A DNA stretch of 64,000 nucleotides, from contig OZ024894.1 in assembly GCA_964017195.1 (NCBI GenBank), positions 31,646,388 through 31,710,387 of the forward strand, read 5' to 3'. Shown in pieces: positions 11,818 through 23,829 of the stretch (positions within the stretch are counted from its first letter, which is position 1; each line of letters begins with the position of its first letter). The DNA comes from Siderastrea radians (Eukaryota > Cnidaria > Anthozoa > Scleractinia > Rhizangiidae). The notes under the pieces were generated by a model that worked only from the letters and a program-made list of their open reading frames with translations, was not told the DNA's origin and ran no database searches. A program made the translations under genes and the position numbers.

Positions 11818-11819
11818 AA
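11714..11819. repeat. (GAAA)n microsatellite
   Basis: More than 20 nearly perfect GAAA units. The Lys/Glu/Arg frame on the plus strand and the Phe/Leu/Ser frame on the minus strand are repeat artefacts. Confidence 0.95.
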
Positions 11820-12149
11820 AGGGTGTGCATTAAGCAGAGAAGTCAAACATTCATTGTGGGGAACCTTTTCTCAGATCTTTTCCACCTTGCTTACATAGGA
11901 CTACATACGATCAAACTATTCTAAACATCGTTAATGGCATCCCTAAAATTAGGTCTTTTGATAGCGACCTCACTTTACTTAGGGAGAGTAGGTTACAACG
12001 GTTTCTTAGGGCTATTGAAAAGAAGGGCCATTTGTCTTGAATGATAACATCTACGATACAATCTACTCTGTTAATTCTTAACCTGCTAGGATCAATGGCT
12101 TCCCTATAAAATGCATGTCTCGTTATCCCAAATCAATGCTCCCGTTCCC

Positions 12150-13580
12150 TTAGCCTGCGTAGCAGGCGAAAACGGGAAGGGGGAAGGGGAGCAAGATCGC
12201 GGGAGAAAATGGGGGACTGGGGGCTAGGGACGAGGAAACGCCTGCTACAAAGACTGCCATTTATTTTTTCATTTCTGCGGCTGCCAGCGGCCGCGAAATT
12301 CTGATTGGTTAATTTCTGACAGTAAGTGCCACTGAAATGACGTAATTTGACGAGGACGTGCAGTTAGAAGTAGCCTGCGTAGCAGGCGTAAACGGGGAAG
12401 GGGAAGGTGAGCTAGAACGCGGGAAAAAAATGGGGTTCTGGGAGCTAGGGACGAGGGAACGCCTGCTACAAAGACCCCCATTTTTTCATCTCCGCCCACC
12501 TATTTTCAGGTAATACAATTAAGTTAACTGTCACTGCAACCACCAATCAGGAACAAGCGCGCGCTTTTCTGCACGACTGACTGCACGCAGGAATTTAATG
12601 AAAAGTCTAAAAATAAAGTTAGGACGAGAATTTTTTTCCAATCAAACAACAACTTATATTGAACAACACTCAATTGCGCTTATTTTTGAAATAAGAGACA
12701 GGGAGCTTTTCTAAATAAAAAGATTTATTAAGATAAACCGCTCTTTGCTTCTGAAAACCAAACACGTTCAATTTTCGCTTCTAGGTTTAAAAGGTAAGCT
12801 TATTTAAAACACGCAAGCGAAGAAACCGTGATACATTTTGAACGACATTAATTGACCCAAGTGCACGTTTTGAAACTTCCAAAGTTAGGCAAAAGCAACA
12901 ATATGAAGAATCGGACAATTAAAAAAAATATTTCAATACAATTTTACAATAAAAAATGTAAGTTACTTTACCATGGATTCCCTACAAAGTCAACAGCTTC
13001 AGTGATTTCTTATTGCAACGGCAGATTTCTCTTTAAAACAACCGTCTGTTCTCAAAGAATAATTTCTTCGCTTTTTAGTTCTCTGAGTTCCACTGTTTAA
13101 GGTGTCGAGCGTTTTTTAGGTCTTCTTCTTCCGATTTATAGCTCTGAAAGGGTCTTCTCTGACAAGGACATCATCTCTTCTTTTTAGGACCGTATCCCGT
13201 TGGCAAAGCCGCTAAAACATCTTTTCCCTTTAGAAGAGCTCTAACTGCCCTTTCTCGCTGTGGTTTCAAAACAATTTCGCTACCTGGCCCGGCCTGCTGC
13301 AACCAAGTTGAAATCTTCTAACTGCACGTCCTCGTAAAATTACGTCATTCCCGTGGGACTTACTGTCCAAAATTAGCCAATCAGGATTAATCAGGATTTT
13401 GCGGCCGCTGGCGGCTGCAGAAATGGAAAAATGTCCCTAACCCCAGTCCCCCATTTTCTTCAGCGTTCTTGCTCCCCTTCCCCTTCCCGTTTACGCCTGG
13501 TACGCAGGCTAAGTTAGAAGATTTGAACTTGGTTGCAGCAGGCCGGGGCGGGTAGCGAAATTTTCTTGAAACTCAGTTGA
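12150..13580. repeat. Nested inverted-repeat module cluster
   Basis: The module AGCCTGCGTAGCAGGCG ... CGCCTGCTACAAAGA occurs twice directly (about 12152-12260 and 12371-12475) and once inverted and degenerate (about 13420-13515). The sequence between (12262-12375, with GCGGCTGCCAGCGGCCGC) recurs inverted at 13313-13437. A further pair, 13268-13325 and 13505-13577, shares CCTGCTGCAACCAAGTT and bounds a ~310 bp MITE-like unit. About 940 bp without coding signal separates the outer arms. Confidence 0.6.
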
Positions 13581-13608
13581 TAAATCCAATTTTTTTTTGT
13601 TTCACGTC

Positions 13609-13649
<41 letters not shown>

Positions 13650-13689
13650 GTTGTTTGCAACTACAATATAGCTGAGTTCCTATGCACCC

Positions 13690-13896
13690 TTTTTGGAAAT
13701 CCATATCCCATCGGAATACAGTGCTCTTGATACCTTTACGGTTGTCCGTGAAATCAAACAAATGTCTATATCTGGTGAAGACAACATTCCTCTCGATAAG
13801 TATATTGACCTGGCGGTCAAATACATCACAAAGGGCAATCCTGACCTCAAGATAAGTATTGCCAGAGCAGTACACGGAAACTGAATCATGATCATG

Positions 13897-13928
<32 letters not shown>

Positions 13929-14260
13929 CATCCTCATCCTCATCCTCATCCTCATCCTCATCCTCATCCTCATCCTCATCGACGATGAGTGAAGACGGTA
14001 CTTTCTGTTTATTTTACAGTCAGCAAGAAGCCCTGTCACATTCTCATTTTGTCAATTCCAGACACCCCAGTATACGATTCACCTTAGAGAAGGAGGGTAA
14101 ACATAAGTTACCTTAGTTAGACATCTTAATTGACGACAACCACTCTCCTTAACTGATCATCAAGGTCTATCAAAATACTTCCAAAAGTATCCTTACAAGA
14201 TCCATAACACTTGGTTGAGGTTTCGCGATGACATCATAAAACTAATTCATATCCCAAGTA
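13690..14260 (+). pseudogene. Penelope-like reverse transcriptase remnant split by microsatellites
   Basis: 13690-13884 is open and includes NIPLDKYIDLAVKYITKGNP, resembling the TNIPL region of Penelope-type RTs. After a (CAT)n/(CATCCT)n block, 14053-14150 reads NSRHPSIRFTLEKEGKHKLP, stop, LDILIDD. This matches the conserved H..I.FT.E.E....LPFLD.L segment of the same RTs. The stretch between (fingers/palm) is lost and stops occur. Identification rests on motif resemblance alone. Confidence 0.5.
13886..13982. repeat. (CAT)n then (CATCCT)n microsatellite
   Basis: About ten CAT units, then about nine CATCCT hexamers. It sits inside the RT remnant and makes a Met/Arg-repeat frame on the minus strand that is not a gene. 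Confidence 0.95.
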
Positions 14261-14499
14261 AAAACTGTTACCCGTCTGACTGACAAAGGTATCAGGCAGT
14301 GTCTCAATGTGGCTCTGTGCTTCGGTGGCACACAGAGGAACCCACAAAGCAATAGAAAACGCACTTTTCTACAAGTTACCTAACATAAGCCTTTTCTCCC
14401 AAGTTGCGCAAAATAGATAGCACAGGTTCTTTAGTAGTAGTGCAACAATCTGGACTTTACAAGCTTGAATATGTTTAGAGTTAACGTATCCGATCCCTA

Positions 14500-15528
14500 G
14501 AAAGAAAGCTCCGTTCGCGCGTTGTTTATAAATTTGTTTGTGCTACCTGTAATGCTAACTAGATTGGGGAAACCAGTCACCAATTCTTCACACGCGTTCG
14601 CCCACGTAAATTTTCGGACAGGAACTCTCGCGTTTGCACACACTTCCAGGCTTTTGAGGCGTGCTGTACTTCTTGTTTCCCGAACTCCCTCACCATCTTT
14701 CACTCCGTTGCCTCAAATTTGCAAATTACGCTTTAAAAGGCCATGCACATTAACCCTCGAACCCCACAGTAATACGGGGTTGATAGAAACCCCCTCCCCC
14801 ATCCCTTGGGTGTCTGCTGTGTGACAATATTTCGAAAATATTTTACCTTCGCTATAACGTCTGTGTTGGGATCTATAAGATGAGATATATATTACGGGAG
14901 TGGAATAATAATATGGGTTATGGCGCTGCTGAGGGCCGAGACGTCATCCATGATGGCGGTTATATTATTCTACCAAAATTACAAATTATCACAAACCTTC
15001 GGAAATTGAAAACTTTAATACTTGTCATGTAGAATATGACATAATTAAACAATTTGCTGCTTTTTTGTTAACATTTTGTGCTTTTTGTCACCTAAAAACA
15101 TGAAAACTATGCAAATTTATCCAAAAATGGCTTGACCACATGCTACTTTCTTGTAGCCATAGCAAACGCTTCCCGCCAAACTTGTGTCAAAATGTGTCAA
15201 GGTATGCGTACATCTACTGGCAGGTGCTGATGAAAAATCATCAAGGAAAAATTCTTATGGGGGTGGCATCACCCCCCCCCCCCGACTTATACGTCCGAGA
15301 GTTAAATGAGAGAACCCTCTCAAAAAGTAAATCAAATATCGCATCATGTCAATCTGTCTCTTTCTTTTTAACACATTTTTTGCACATTGTTTCATATGTT
15401 ACTTTTTGTTATACTCTATGAGTTATTGTTGCAAATGTCAAAACCTATTGACCTTTTCCTAATATATATTACACCAATTTAAATGTGCGGTAACGGTGAT
15501 TGCAAAATAGTTAGTTTTACGAATTACA
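14500..15528. other. Non-coding interval
   Basis: No recognisable gene. It contains a poly-C run at about 15278-15290 and short AT-rich segments. The open frame at 14522-14824 has no family resemblance. Confidence 0.4.
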
Positions 15529-15534
15529 ATAAAA

Positions 15535-15572
<38 letters not shown>

Positions 15573-15973
15573 TAATAGTTAGAATTACGTAATTTCCATG
15601 ATTTAGATATACACCTCCTTCCAATGTAAATTCCCACTGTACCTGAACAAGCCTGGTTTTTCAGGTTTAAAGTCATTCTACGTTGTATTGGTCTCTGCTT
15701 TTATGTTCCTCACATCGATCCAACGAATACCAGCAGGATTATCGTCCCTGGTTGCTTGCTAAAGCATTTCATTGCAAAAGAAATGAAGACGACAAGAGTT
15801 TCTGTTGAAACATGTTTTCGAAAATCAAACCTGTCGTGTTTTTTTCTTAAAGTCGTACATAATTATTTATTGTTCTGTATTCTTTTATTCGATTCTACTT
15901 GTAATAATAGTGATATTACTACCACTATTGCTACTGCTGTTGCTGCTGCTGCTGCTGTTACTACTACTACTAT

Positions 15974-16034
<61 letters not shown>
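15529..16034. repeat. Trinucleotide microsatellites (AAT)n and (TGC)n/(ACT)n
   Basis: (AAT)n at about 15529-15570. (TGC)n followed by a long (ACT)n at about 15935-16034. The poly-Thr and poly-Leu frames are artefacts. Confidence 0.9.
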
Positions 16035-16035
<1 letters not shown>

Positions 16036-16329
16036 ACAAATAATAACCACTTTTAATACTTGGGTATACCCTGGGTAAACAAACTTTGTGCTATGCAGCA
16101 TTGTATAGTTATGAACGGAAAAGACCCGAAGATAAGTTAGCATGTCTTACAATTGATGACGTCATGGAGTTACTTGTTAATCGGAGGATTAGCAGAGCTA
16201 CCTTGATTTTAGAATTGGGGAAAAACCAAAGCGAACCCGGTCCCATACTAGGCCGGTTAGGGCCAGTTCACACGCCCAATGATGTACAACTGTTTGCGCA
16301 TTTTGTGAAATAATCAAATAGAACTAGAA

Positions 16330-16490
16330 AGAGGATGCTGAAATGAAATCCTGCCTTTTACTATTGGTCGATCTCCGTAACTTTCCATATGTTTCCCTTA
16401 GTTAGACACTAGACACTGCTAAACACTGCTAGACACTTTAGACACGTTAAAAAAGTTTCTATTCTATTCTATTCTATTCTATTAGTTTAT
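16330..16490 (+). mobile_element. Retroelement 3' tail with (ATTCT)n
   Basis: Repeated AGACACTGCTA-like steps lead into GACACGTTAAAAAAGTTTCT and a short (ATTCT)n. This parallels the tail at 2085-2145. No attached coding part is visible. Confidence 0.4.
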
Positions 16491-17504
16491 AAATAACATC
16501 AAAGAGACGTTTTAATAGCGCGAGCGTCATCCAAATCCAACGCTTATAGGTTTGTGCCATCAACTATTTGAATTGAGTTTTAATATGAAAAGTACTTAGT
16601 GAAAGGAAACCATATTTGAAATTTGAAGAAAAACCCTACGCGTTGAATAGAATTCACTTTTCTTTTGCGAATCACAGTAGGAAAGCTGCGTTAAGGTAAG
16701 AAAAAAACTGAGCTGAGAGGCGAAACAATTTCTACATTAACCACCTCTTTAGTTTCATTGGTTCAAGGTCCCCGAGGTTCATTTCATATATTTTTCTTCA
16801 TTTCATTTTATTTATTCTTATTTTTATTATTGTTATTTTTTAACAATGTCACAGTCCGATTACTGGCTTCGACTGAGGCCTTATAAGCTTTAAGCTTGGC
16901 TCATTGATAATATATAGATTTAGCCAAGCCTAAAAGCGGAGCCGCGAAGGAATAAACTGGTGTTCGTTTCTCAAAAATAGTCCTGAAACTTTTCGGTCTG
17001 AAATATATTTCGGAGATTTTTTTGTCTCGTCCGCTTTCGAAAAGTGTTTCTCAAAAAGCCTGAAAGTGTTCCGAATTGTTCTCCAATATTTTGGGGATCT
17101 GTTCTGTAAAACCAAGCTCGAACGGTCATTCTAGAGGCTGAGCAAAGCTTGATTATTTTACTCACGAGCCGTCTTGCTTGGTGTTTGCAATGTTTCTATA
17201 TCCTGTCATTAACTGTCAAGGCTTGTCAAATCTCCTTGGATTATTGGCTGTTCGCTTGAATGAACTTGAAACGGCGCTCATTTACAAAAACAAAATAAAA
17301 ATTATTCGAGTATTTAAATGGGTTATCTTCATCGCGTTCGGATGTTAACAAATAACATGAACTGCTACTAAATAAAAATATTAGTATGGTCAAAAATTTA
17401 TACTGACATTTCACCGGCATTTTACTGGGACTACCCGAAAGAAAGGATCTGGGGAGCTTCGAAGCACTTGTAATAAACTTATTGAAGAAATGTCGCGTAG
17501 GTTT

Positions 17505-18020
17505 TAGCAGCCGCGAAAAAATTCAAGCACTTTGAGGAACACACATTACTTACCGGATAAAATAGCTTTAAACTCAAAACTGCTCCGCTTATAGTTACTT
17601 AAGTAACCCTTATATTTCGTTCTTTAACTTGAGACCATCGAGATTGAAAACAAACAAACAAACACCGTCCAAACATTCTTAACTCTGTGACATAAGTTTT
17701 GCGGCTGCAAATTGTCTGAAATTCGAGCGCTTTTAAAAATGCACAGAACTGTTTTTGGAAGCTTTTCGGATATAATAGGTTTAAACCGACAACTGCTTCG
17801 CTTATAGTTTTTCAAATAACTGTTATATTTCGTTCTCTAACTAGAGACCATCAAGATTCAAAACAAAGAAACGCCAAACACGCTTTAATTAAATAATGCC
17901 GGCATAAGTTTTGCGGATGCGAAGTAAGCCTATATAAAGTTAGGCGCTTTGAGGAACGCACAAAACTGTTTTCGGAAACTTTTGGGATAAAATAGCTGTA
18001 AACCGACAACTGCTTCGCTT
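17505..18020. repeat. Diverged ~210-bp tandem repeat, about 2.5 copies
   Basis: Each unit runs from AAGTTTTGCGGCTGCAAA-like sequence through GCACAGAACTGTTTT, to AAACCGACAACTGCTTCGCT and CTTATATTTCGTTCT. Copies start near 17505 (partial), 17690 and 17900. Function unknown; no open frame is conserved between copies. Confidence 0.6.
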
Positions 18021-19735
18021 AAAAGATTATTTCTATTGAAAACGTCTAGGACAAGAAAATCGACAGTTGCACAAAGAGATGGACCGGACAGTCAAAATTG
18101 AAAGCAAAGCTTGTGCAGTTGTCTTGCGGCTGTGCTTAGACCTACTGTTATGAATAAACAAACACAAAATAATGGACAGAGAAATCATTTTTGAAAAAAG
18201 TTTATTCGAAAACCTGTAAGTTTATACTTAAATGCAATTCGCGTTACACTTCCAAAATCGTAGGTCGGTCCACGCGAGTGAAATCGGCTGAGCATGGCAA
18301 AATATTCAAGAATCTGTCACAAATCTGAGCGCGTTTTCTAATAATTTTTTAAAGTCAAAAGTAAATGACCATTTCAAAACGTAATTTCTTTCATCGTAAT
18401 ACTCGAAATCATGTACCTGAGACCCTTTAAAAATTTCACTTACTCAGTTGTGTTTCAGAAAAGGGCAAACTCTCCGGCGTGAAGAAAACAAAGCGATGAA
18501 GTCCTTTGAATGCAGCTTTCGTAACTTGAACTTTTCGCCTTCTACCAGTATTTTTTTGAATTTTTTCTTTCCATTTATAGATATTACATGTCTTTTTCAA
18601 AAGCGACGATGGTCATGCGATTTCCGACGAAGAAAAATGCTGGTTGCCCAAAAGCACCGCGCGATTTCCCGCCAAGAAAAGATGGCATTCTCTACCCCCG
18701 TCGGGTTGTCTTGGGACTTCCCTCCCCCTCCCACAGAGTCTGTGCGGACAGACAGACGTACGGACGTCCGGACGGACGGTCACGTGTCTATTACGTCAGA
18801 ACCAAAATTTCTTGGATTGATAGTTCACCAAATTTCCTTAGCAATGGAGCTCCGCTGGCGGGCTTTGCCCGCAGGCTCCGCTATAAATACCCCTATCCAC
18901 TTTTAAAGCTGAATTTCAAAAGGAAACTTTTTTCGAATATTTGGTGTTTTAACTAAAAAGTCTTTTAGCCATTTTCAGACATTGCATTAGTAGATAGTAT
19001 TTCGATGACCAATGTAAGTTTTAAACACAAAGCGAGCCTATAAACGGGGAAAATGAAATGGCTTCAATTGGCTTATTGAAGGGCAGACGAAGCGACGATT
19101 GGGAGACTTTAAAGTGTTTCTCAAGGTTAATGCTTTGCTTGATTTGAATAAACATCTTTCCAGTGAAGAGGACAACTAGTAAAAGAAAAAATATAACTTA
19201 AGATCACTCTGAAATATTGCGAGTTTGAAGATCCCAGCTGGAGGACACAAACGCTGATAAACTCGAAATGATAGTTCCCATTACTCAGAGTAACCCACAT
19301 CAGGTTATCATAAATAGATCTAGACCACGAGAAGTCTCCCTTTCCACTAAGGGCAAGGAGAGAGAAAAGAACACACCAGCGAGCGCGACAGTCCACTGCG
19401 GCGTGGAAACGTGGTGTGCGCGTGTTGAGTTACATTATGTAACTCCACAGTCCATAAAATTATTTTGTTTATAATACGCGCATGAGCTATTGCTTTGAAC
19501 CCCTCAATATTACTCATGTCGATTATTAATAAAGAACATTTCAACCGGAAAAAAATGTGGGAAGAGGTGGACTTGTTATTTAGTTTATTCAACACTGTTT
19601 GAAAGCACCTCGTTGTTTTCAGCGAAAACGGTCTGCATGCATGCTGATTGATTTGTTATTTTTCCCGAGCGGTTTCAGCTTGTTTTCATAGCACCTGGTA
19701 TCTTACCTCCTGTGTCTTTTTCACCACAGAAGTTT
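18020..19735. other. Non-coding interval with GC-rich hairpin
   Basis: Near 18730-18890 lie CGGACAGACAGACG/CGTCCGGACGGACG steps and a small palindrome GGCGGGCTTTGCCCGC. The 152-codon frame at 18448-18906 runs through this repeat and is not credited. Confidence 0.4.
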
Positions 19736-21087
19736 CATTGCAAAAGCAATGAGCTAAACATTTAAGAAAAGCCATGATCCTAGAATTGTTCACCTATAAT
19801 TCGCCGAGGGGAATACTTATTTTTCAGTATGTAAATCATCAAGCACTTAATCTTGCGACAATGACCGAGGCATACCTTGATGGGCTTAAAGGGTGTTTGC
19901 TGGGCGGAAAAGTAAGTATAAAAATATCTACAACAAATAAGTTAGGACCGAAATATCTACAAATTAGTGCGTTTATTTGACAAGGGACGTAAATACGCGT
20001 CAACGTGTTTACTTTCAATAAGAATTGTTCTTGCTTTCAGTACTCCCACAAGCCATTAACAAGTGATCCTTCGCAGATAGTTTAGAGACAATTCACATAT
20101 ATAATGGTCATTTGCTATTAAAATGGGTCGTGAAATAACCAGGAGCGGCTTTTGTAAAGGACTCGACAGGAAGTCTATAGCTTGCATATTATTTAGCTGA
20201 TCATGGTGTCATTTAATTATAATATATTAAAAAAACATAATATGCACCTGATCACGTTTTTGTAAAGGTCTTGGTCAATGATAATGACAATTGTATGACT
20301 CGTCGCTTCAGGCTCTTCAATTAAACAAGTTCGTTTGTTTAACCTTAGCCGTTTCGGGATTTTTAATTGACACATTTCTCATAAGGCAAAACAACACAAA
20401 ATTTGAAGTCAAATCAAACTGGTTAAACAGCCGACAAATTGTGCCACTGGCTAGCGAGCCAGCTGTTTCCAGGCCATCGATTGTAGCAAAATCGATGTGC
20501 GGCTTCCTTACTTTCATTGTATTGTTATACAAGGCTTAATTAGAAAGCGTTAGGCAACTTTAGGATGAATTAAACCATAGAAATTAAACATTCTTTTAGG
20601 GATGGGTTGTTGGTATCCATGGGCTATTATGTACCATTTCAGGACGTTCTTGACATCAAATATATCCCCCCATATTTCATTTATGCCAACCGCCACTTTA
20701 ATTGGGTCTTTATATGAAAGAAAACCCCTTTATATGAAAGAAAACGGTGGAGTTTGGAGAGAAACCGCTTTACAAAGACCATAATTTATGTTTTCTTTCG
20801 CAACTAACAGTGTTGCTTTGATGGGCTTGAACATCGCCAGAAATCGCGGACATTTCGAGCCCGCTAACAACTGTCAGCGGTATCTTGTATAACACCAAGA
20901 AACAAAAGAATCCTGGGGTAGCGGGTTCAAATCCGAACGGGGTTCCAAAAAATTTTTTTTTAGGTCTTTTTCTTTTTTCTTTTCCCAAGATATTTTTTTC
21001 TGAAGGTGAGTAGACCGGGAAAAAAAAGGGTTCGGGGATTACAGATACTTTGGACAATGTAGCTAGCTCCCACTCGCATTACAAAAA

Positions 21088-21652
21088 TATGGCGTATTAA
21101 ATCCATGCCAAATGCTCGTCGATTTGAGGAACAACTTTTCAAGTGGTCAACTAGCTCTCACTCGCATTAAATACAGGGAAGTTCGATGTACGTAAATCGT
21201 CCATAAAAAGAGCTTTTTCTTGTACGTGAAAAAAAGTTCAAGGGAGGTACTATGCAAGTCTTCCCGATCTGGTTTAATTTTCGCTCGAGAAAACAAATTT
21301 ATTCAAGGCATCTTCTTTAGAACGAGGGGATCTGGAGCTGGTTTATATACCGACAACCATTGCTGGAAAAGAAAAACAAATATGGCGACAGTTTGGAGGT
21401 TTCGAAGAGGTTTTACTGCAGTGTTTTCCCTTCTCGTGCGTTCTCAAAGATGGTCACAGATCACAGACTCTACGAAGAAAAAATAAGCAATTTTCAAGCG
21501 CTCTTGGAAGTATCTTATTGGCAAGAAATGTCTCTTTTCATGAACGATTTGCGTACATCGAACTTCCCTGTATTTAATGCGAGTCGGAGCTAGATGACCA
21601 CTTCGAGGGTTTTTCCTCAAATCGACAAGCATTTGACATGGATTACGCCATA
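21088..21652. mobile_element. Foldback element with ~130-bp arms
   Basis: The left arm (about 21088-21230) and right arm (about 21525-21652) are inverted copies. Both contain ACTCGCATTAAATACAGGGA and CGATGTACG. The ~290 bp loop encodes an open frame of 77 codons (21360-21593) without family resemblance. Related fragments lie at 21060-21085 and 21780-21800. Confidence 0.6.
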
Positions 21653-22037
21653 ATTTGAGGGAAACTATAGTAATGGCTATAGCTTTGGAGCCTCGAACAT
21701 CGAACATCGCGGGAAGTAAGTAGACGAATGGCTTTTGAATTGTTTTTATGTTAGAAGTATAGCTTAACCACTACTGAATATGTCTCGAGTCGGAGCTAGG
21801 GAATATTCTAACTCGTATTTGTTTTATTTTGGATTTTTGTTGAAATCCCATACATTTTCTCATACGATTCCGCCGCCATTAACGACGCAACGCGCACGCA
21901 CGTCCGCCATTTTGATCCAAATTTCTGGCAATGAAGCTGTTCCCTGGAAAAGGTACACTATGCCCAAACTATCTTCAAAGTAGTGGCTTATTTAAGCTTA
22001 TTTAAGCGAATCCACATTACCAGAAGTCTGATACATT

Positions 22038-22262
22038 ATGCCTGCGGTTTTTCTCGAAGACAGAGCATGCTCCTTGGTGTCAGATTGCGAGAACAACATG
22101 GCGCTATCGGGAAGATGCAAAGAGCGTGTAGATTATGTTGCGCTAAATAACCTTTCTTCTGTGGATGTGGAAACTGTAAATAAACGCAAAAGGAAGTGTA
22201 AACCTGGGCAAAATTATATCAGGTGGAAAGACTTATCACCAAGCGGAAATCGTCGACTGAGG
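22038..22262 (+). CDS. Possible orphan 5' exon
   Basis: ATG at 22038 opens 74 codons rich in Lys/Arg near the end (NKRKRKCKPGQNYIRWKDLS). The frame ends at a good donor, GAG|GTGAGT, near 22262. No downstream exon was recognised. It could be the first exon of a host gene or of a transposon protein, or chance. Confidence 0.3.
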
Positions 22263-23829
22263 TGAGTAGAAGGAAATGCACAGGAAACTAACTCGTTAAC
22301 TATGACCATTGTGAAGCGCTACGCATTTCATTTGAAATGAAATTCTCCTTGCTTTCACTCCTTCGAAACCATTAGTAAGTGAGCTGAGAGCCCTTGCCAA
22401 TAGCTTAGAGAGATCTCACATACATAATGGTCCTCGATTATACTAAATAGTTAGGAGGTAGATGTATAATTGATAAAGGTTGTAATAGGAAGTGGATAGC
22501 TACCTGCAGCGCCGAGTCCTCGCTGTATTGTTTTGTTATATTAAAAATAAATAAATTATTTAGATAACCCCTGGATTACGAGAAGTGTAATTCAGTTTAC
22601 ACTACAAACTATTCTGACAAAACAAAATTTTGCTGTTTGTTTGTCTGTTTGTTTGTTTTTTCTTTTTCTTTTTTCAAAGGTGGTAGCGGGCGGAGATGGG
22701 AGTGGGAAGGAGAAGCTCGAATTCTACACCCATACGATGCATGTATAAGCTGAGTGCCTATTACTAGGGAGCCGATCAGAACGCGCCCTTGCTAAAATAT
22801 ATCCAGAGGCTCTCTGGCGGTTATCTTATTATTCGTCGCTCCTGGTTCTTTAATTAAACTCTTTAGTGAAGCCTTAACCATTTCGGGATTTTTAATTGAC
22901 CTATCTCTCACAATACAAAACCAAACAAACTTTGAAGCCAAATAAAACTGGTAAAACAGAAGAATTTGTGCGCTAGCCAGTGAGACATCCGAGTCTGCTT
23001 TGAACGCATCGATTGTATCAGAATCGACGTCCGGCTTCCTCGAGATCCATATAAGAAAAAATTACAAATTGTTATTCATTTTACCCATCTGAGGAGATTT
23101 TAAGCCACAATATCGTAAGTTACTTTCGACTTTTATTCAGGTCTTATACAGGTAAGGTTAACAAAGCGTAAAGTAAACTAAAGGAGAGGTTGGTTGTTGG
23201 TATCTATGAACCATTCAACTGAGTTTCTTGACAGAAAATAGCCTCACCCTATTACATTTATGCGATTACCGCCACATTGATTGGATTTTTATACAGAACG
23301 TCCCTTAAGTGAAAGAAAACACTATTTAGATCTTGGAGATAAACCCTACACAGGCACCATAATTTATTTGTCTTTTGCGAATAACGCGGTGTTGAAGAAA
23401 TGTTGCGTCATGGTAAGAAATATAGGAGTTAAAAGGCCACGTATTTAATAGGACATTGACGACCTCTTTAGTTTCACTCACTGATTCAAGGCCGTCGAGG
23501 TTTTTAGTTCGCCTTCATAGCGTCTTATATCTTTTCCAGTATATCATTGTAAAAAAAAAGCTACACACTGAGCTGGTGCAATGATTCTGGAATTATTCTC
23601 CTATTTTGCCGAGAGAATAACTAAAAGTGCTTTCTGGAATTTATTGGCCCAAAATATCTCCAAATTAGTACCATATTTGAGCTTACTTGTCAATGGACCG
23701 AGGTTTACACACGACAAGTTTAAATCGACTCACGAAAGAAAATACAAGGCAACCCAAACGAAAAAAAAAGAAAGAAAAAAAACTATCCGTGGCCTCCCGT
23801 AGAATTGTGGTAAATACATGATTGCATGA

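Larger units (their letters stand above)
19735..23720. repeat. Ancient degenerate segmental duplication
   Basis: Blocks recur in the same orientation. 20040-20130 matches 22370-22450. 20290-20530 matches 22835-23040, sharing TTTCGGGATTTTTAATTGAC. 20600-20760 matches 23190-23340. 19740-19900 matches 23560-23720, and 16630-16760 matches 23375-23505. Divergence is high, with indels and a foldback inserted at 21088-21652. No shared coding frame survives. Confidence 0.55.

Noticed and set aside
11661..11898. Lys/Glu-repeat (plus) and Phe/Ser-repeat (minus) proteins
   Set aside because: Translation of the GAAA microsatellite in both directions.
13680..14039. Met/Arg-repeat protein on the minus strand
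   Set aside because: Translation of (CAT)n/(CATCCT)n. The real signal here is the RT remnant on the plus strand.
15756..16056. Poly-Thr and poly-Leu proteins
   Set aside because: Frames of the (ACT)n microsatellite.
18448..18906. 152-codon plus-strand open frame
   Set aside because: Runs through a GACGG-type repeat and a hairpin. It has no domain sentence and low-complexity composition, and a second frame of similar length overlaps it.
20890..20950. tRNA gene or SINE (GGGTTCAAATCC B-box-like word)
   Set aside because: No A box, no cloverleaf and no acceptor stem could be drawn around it.
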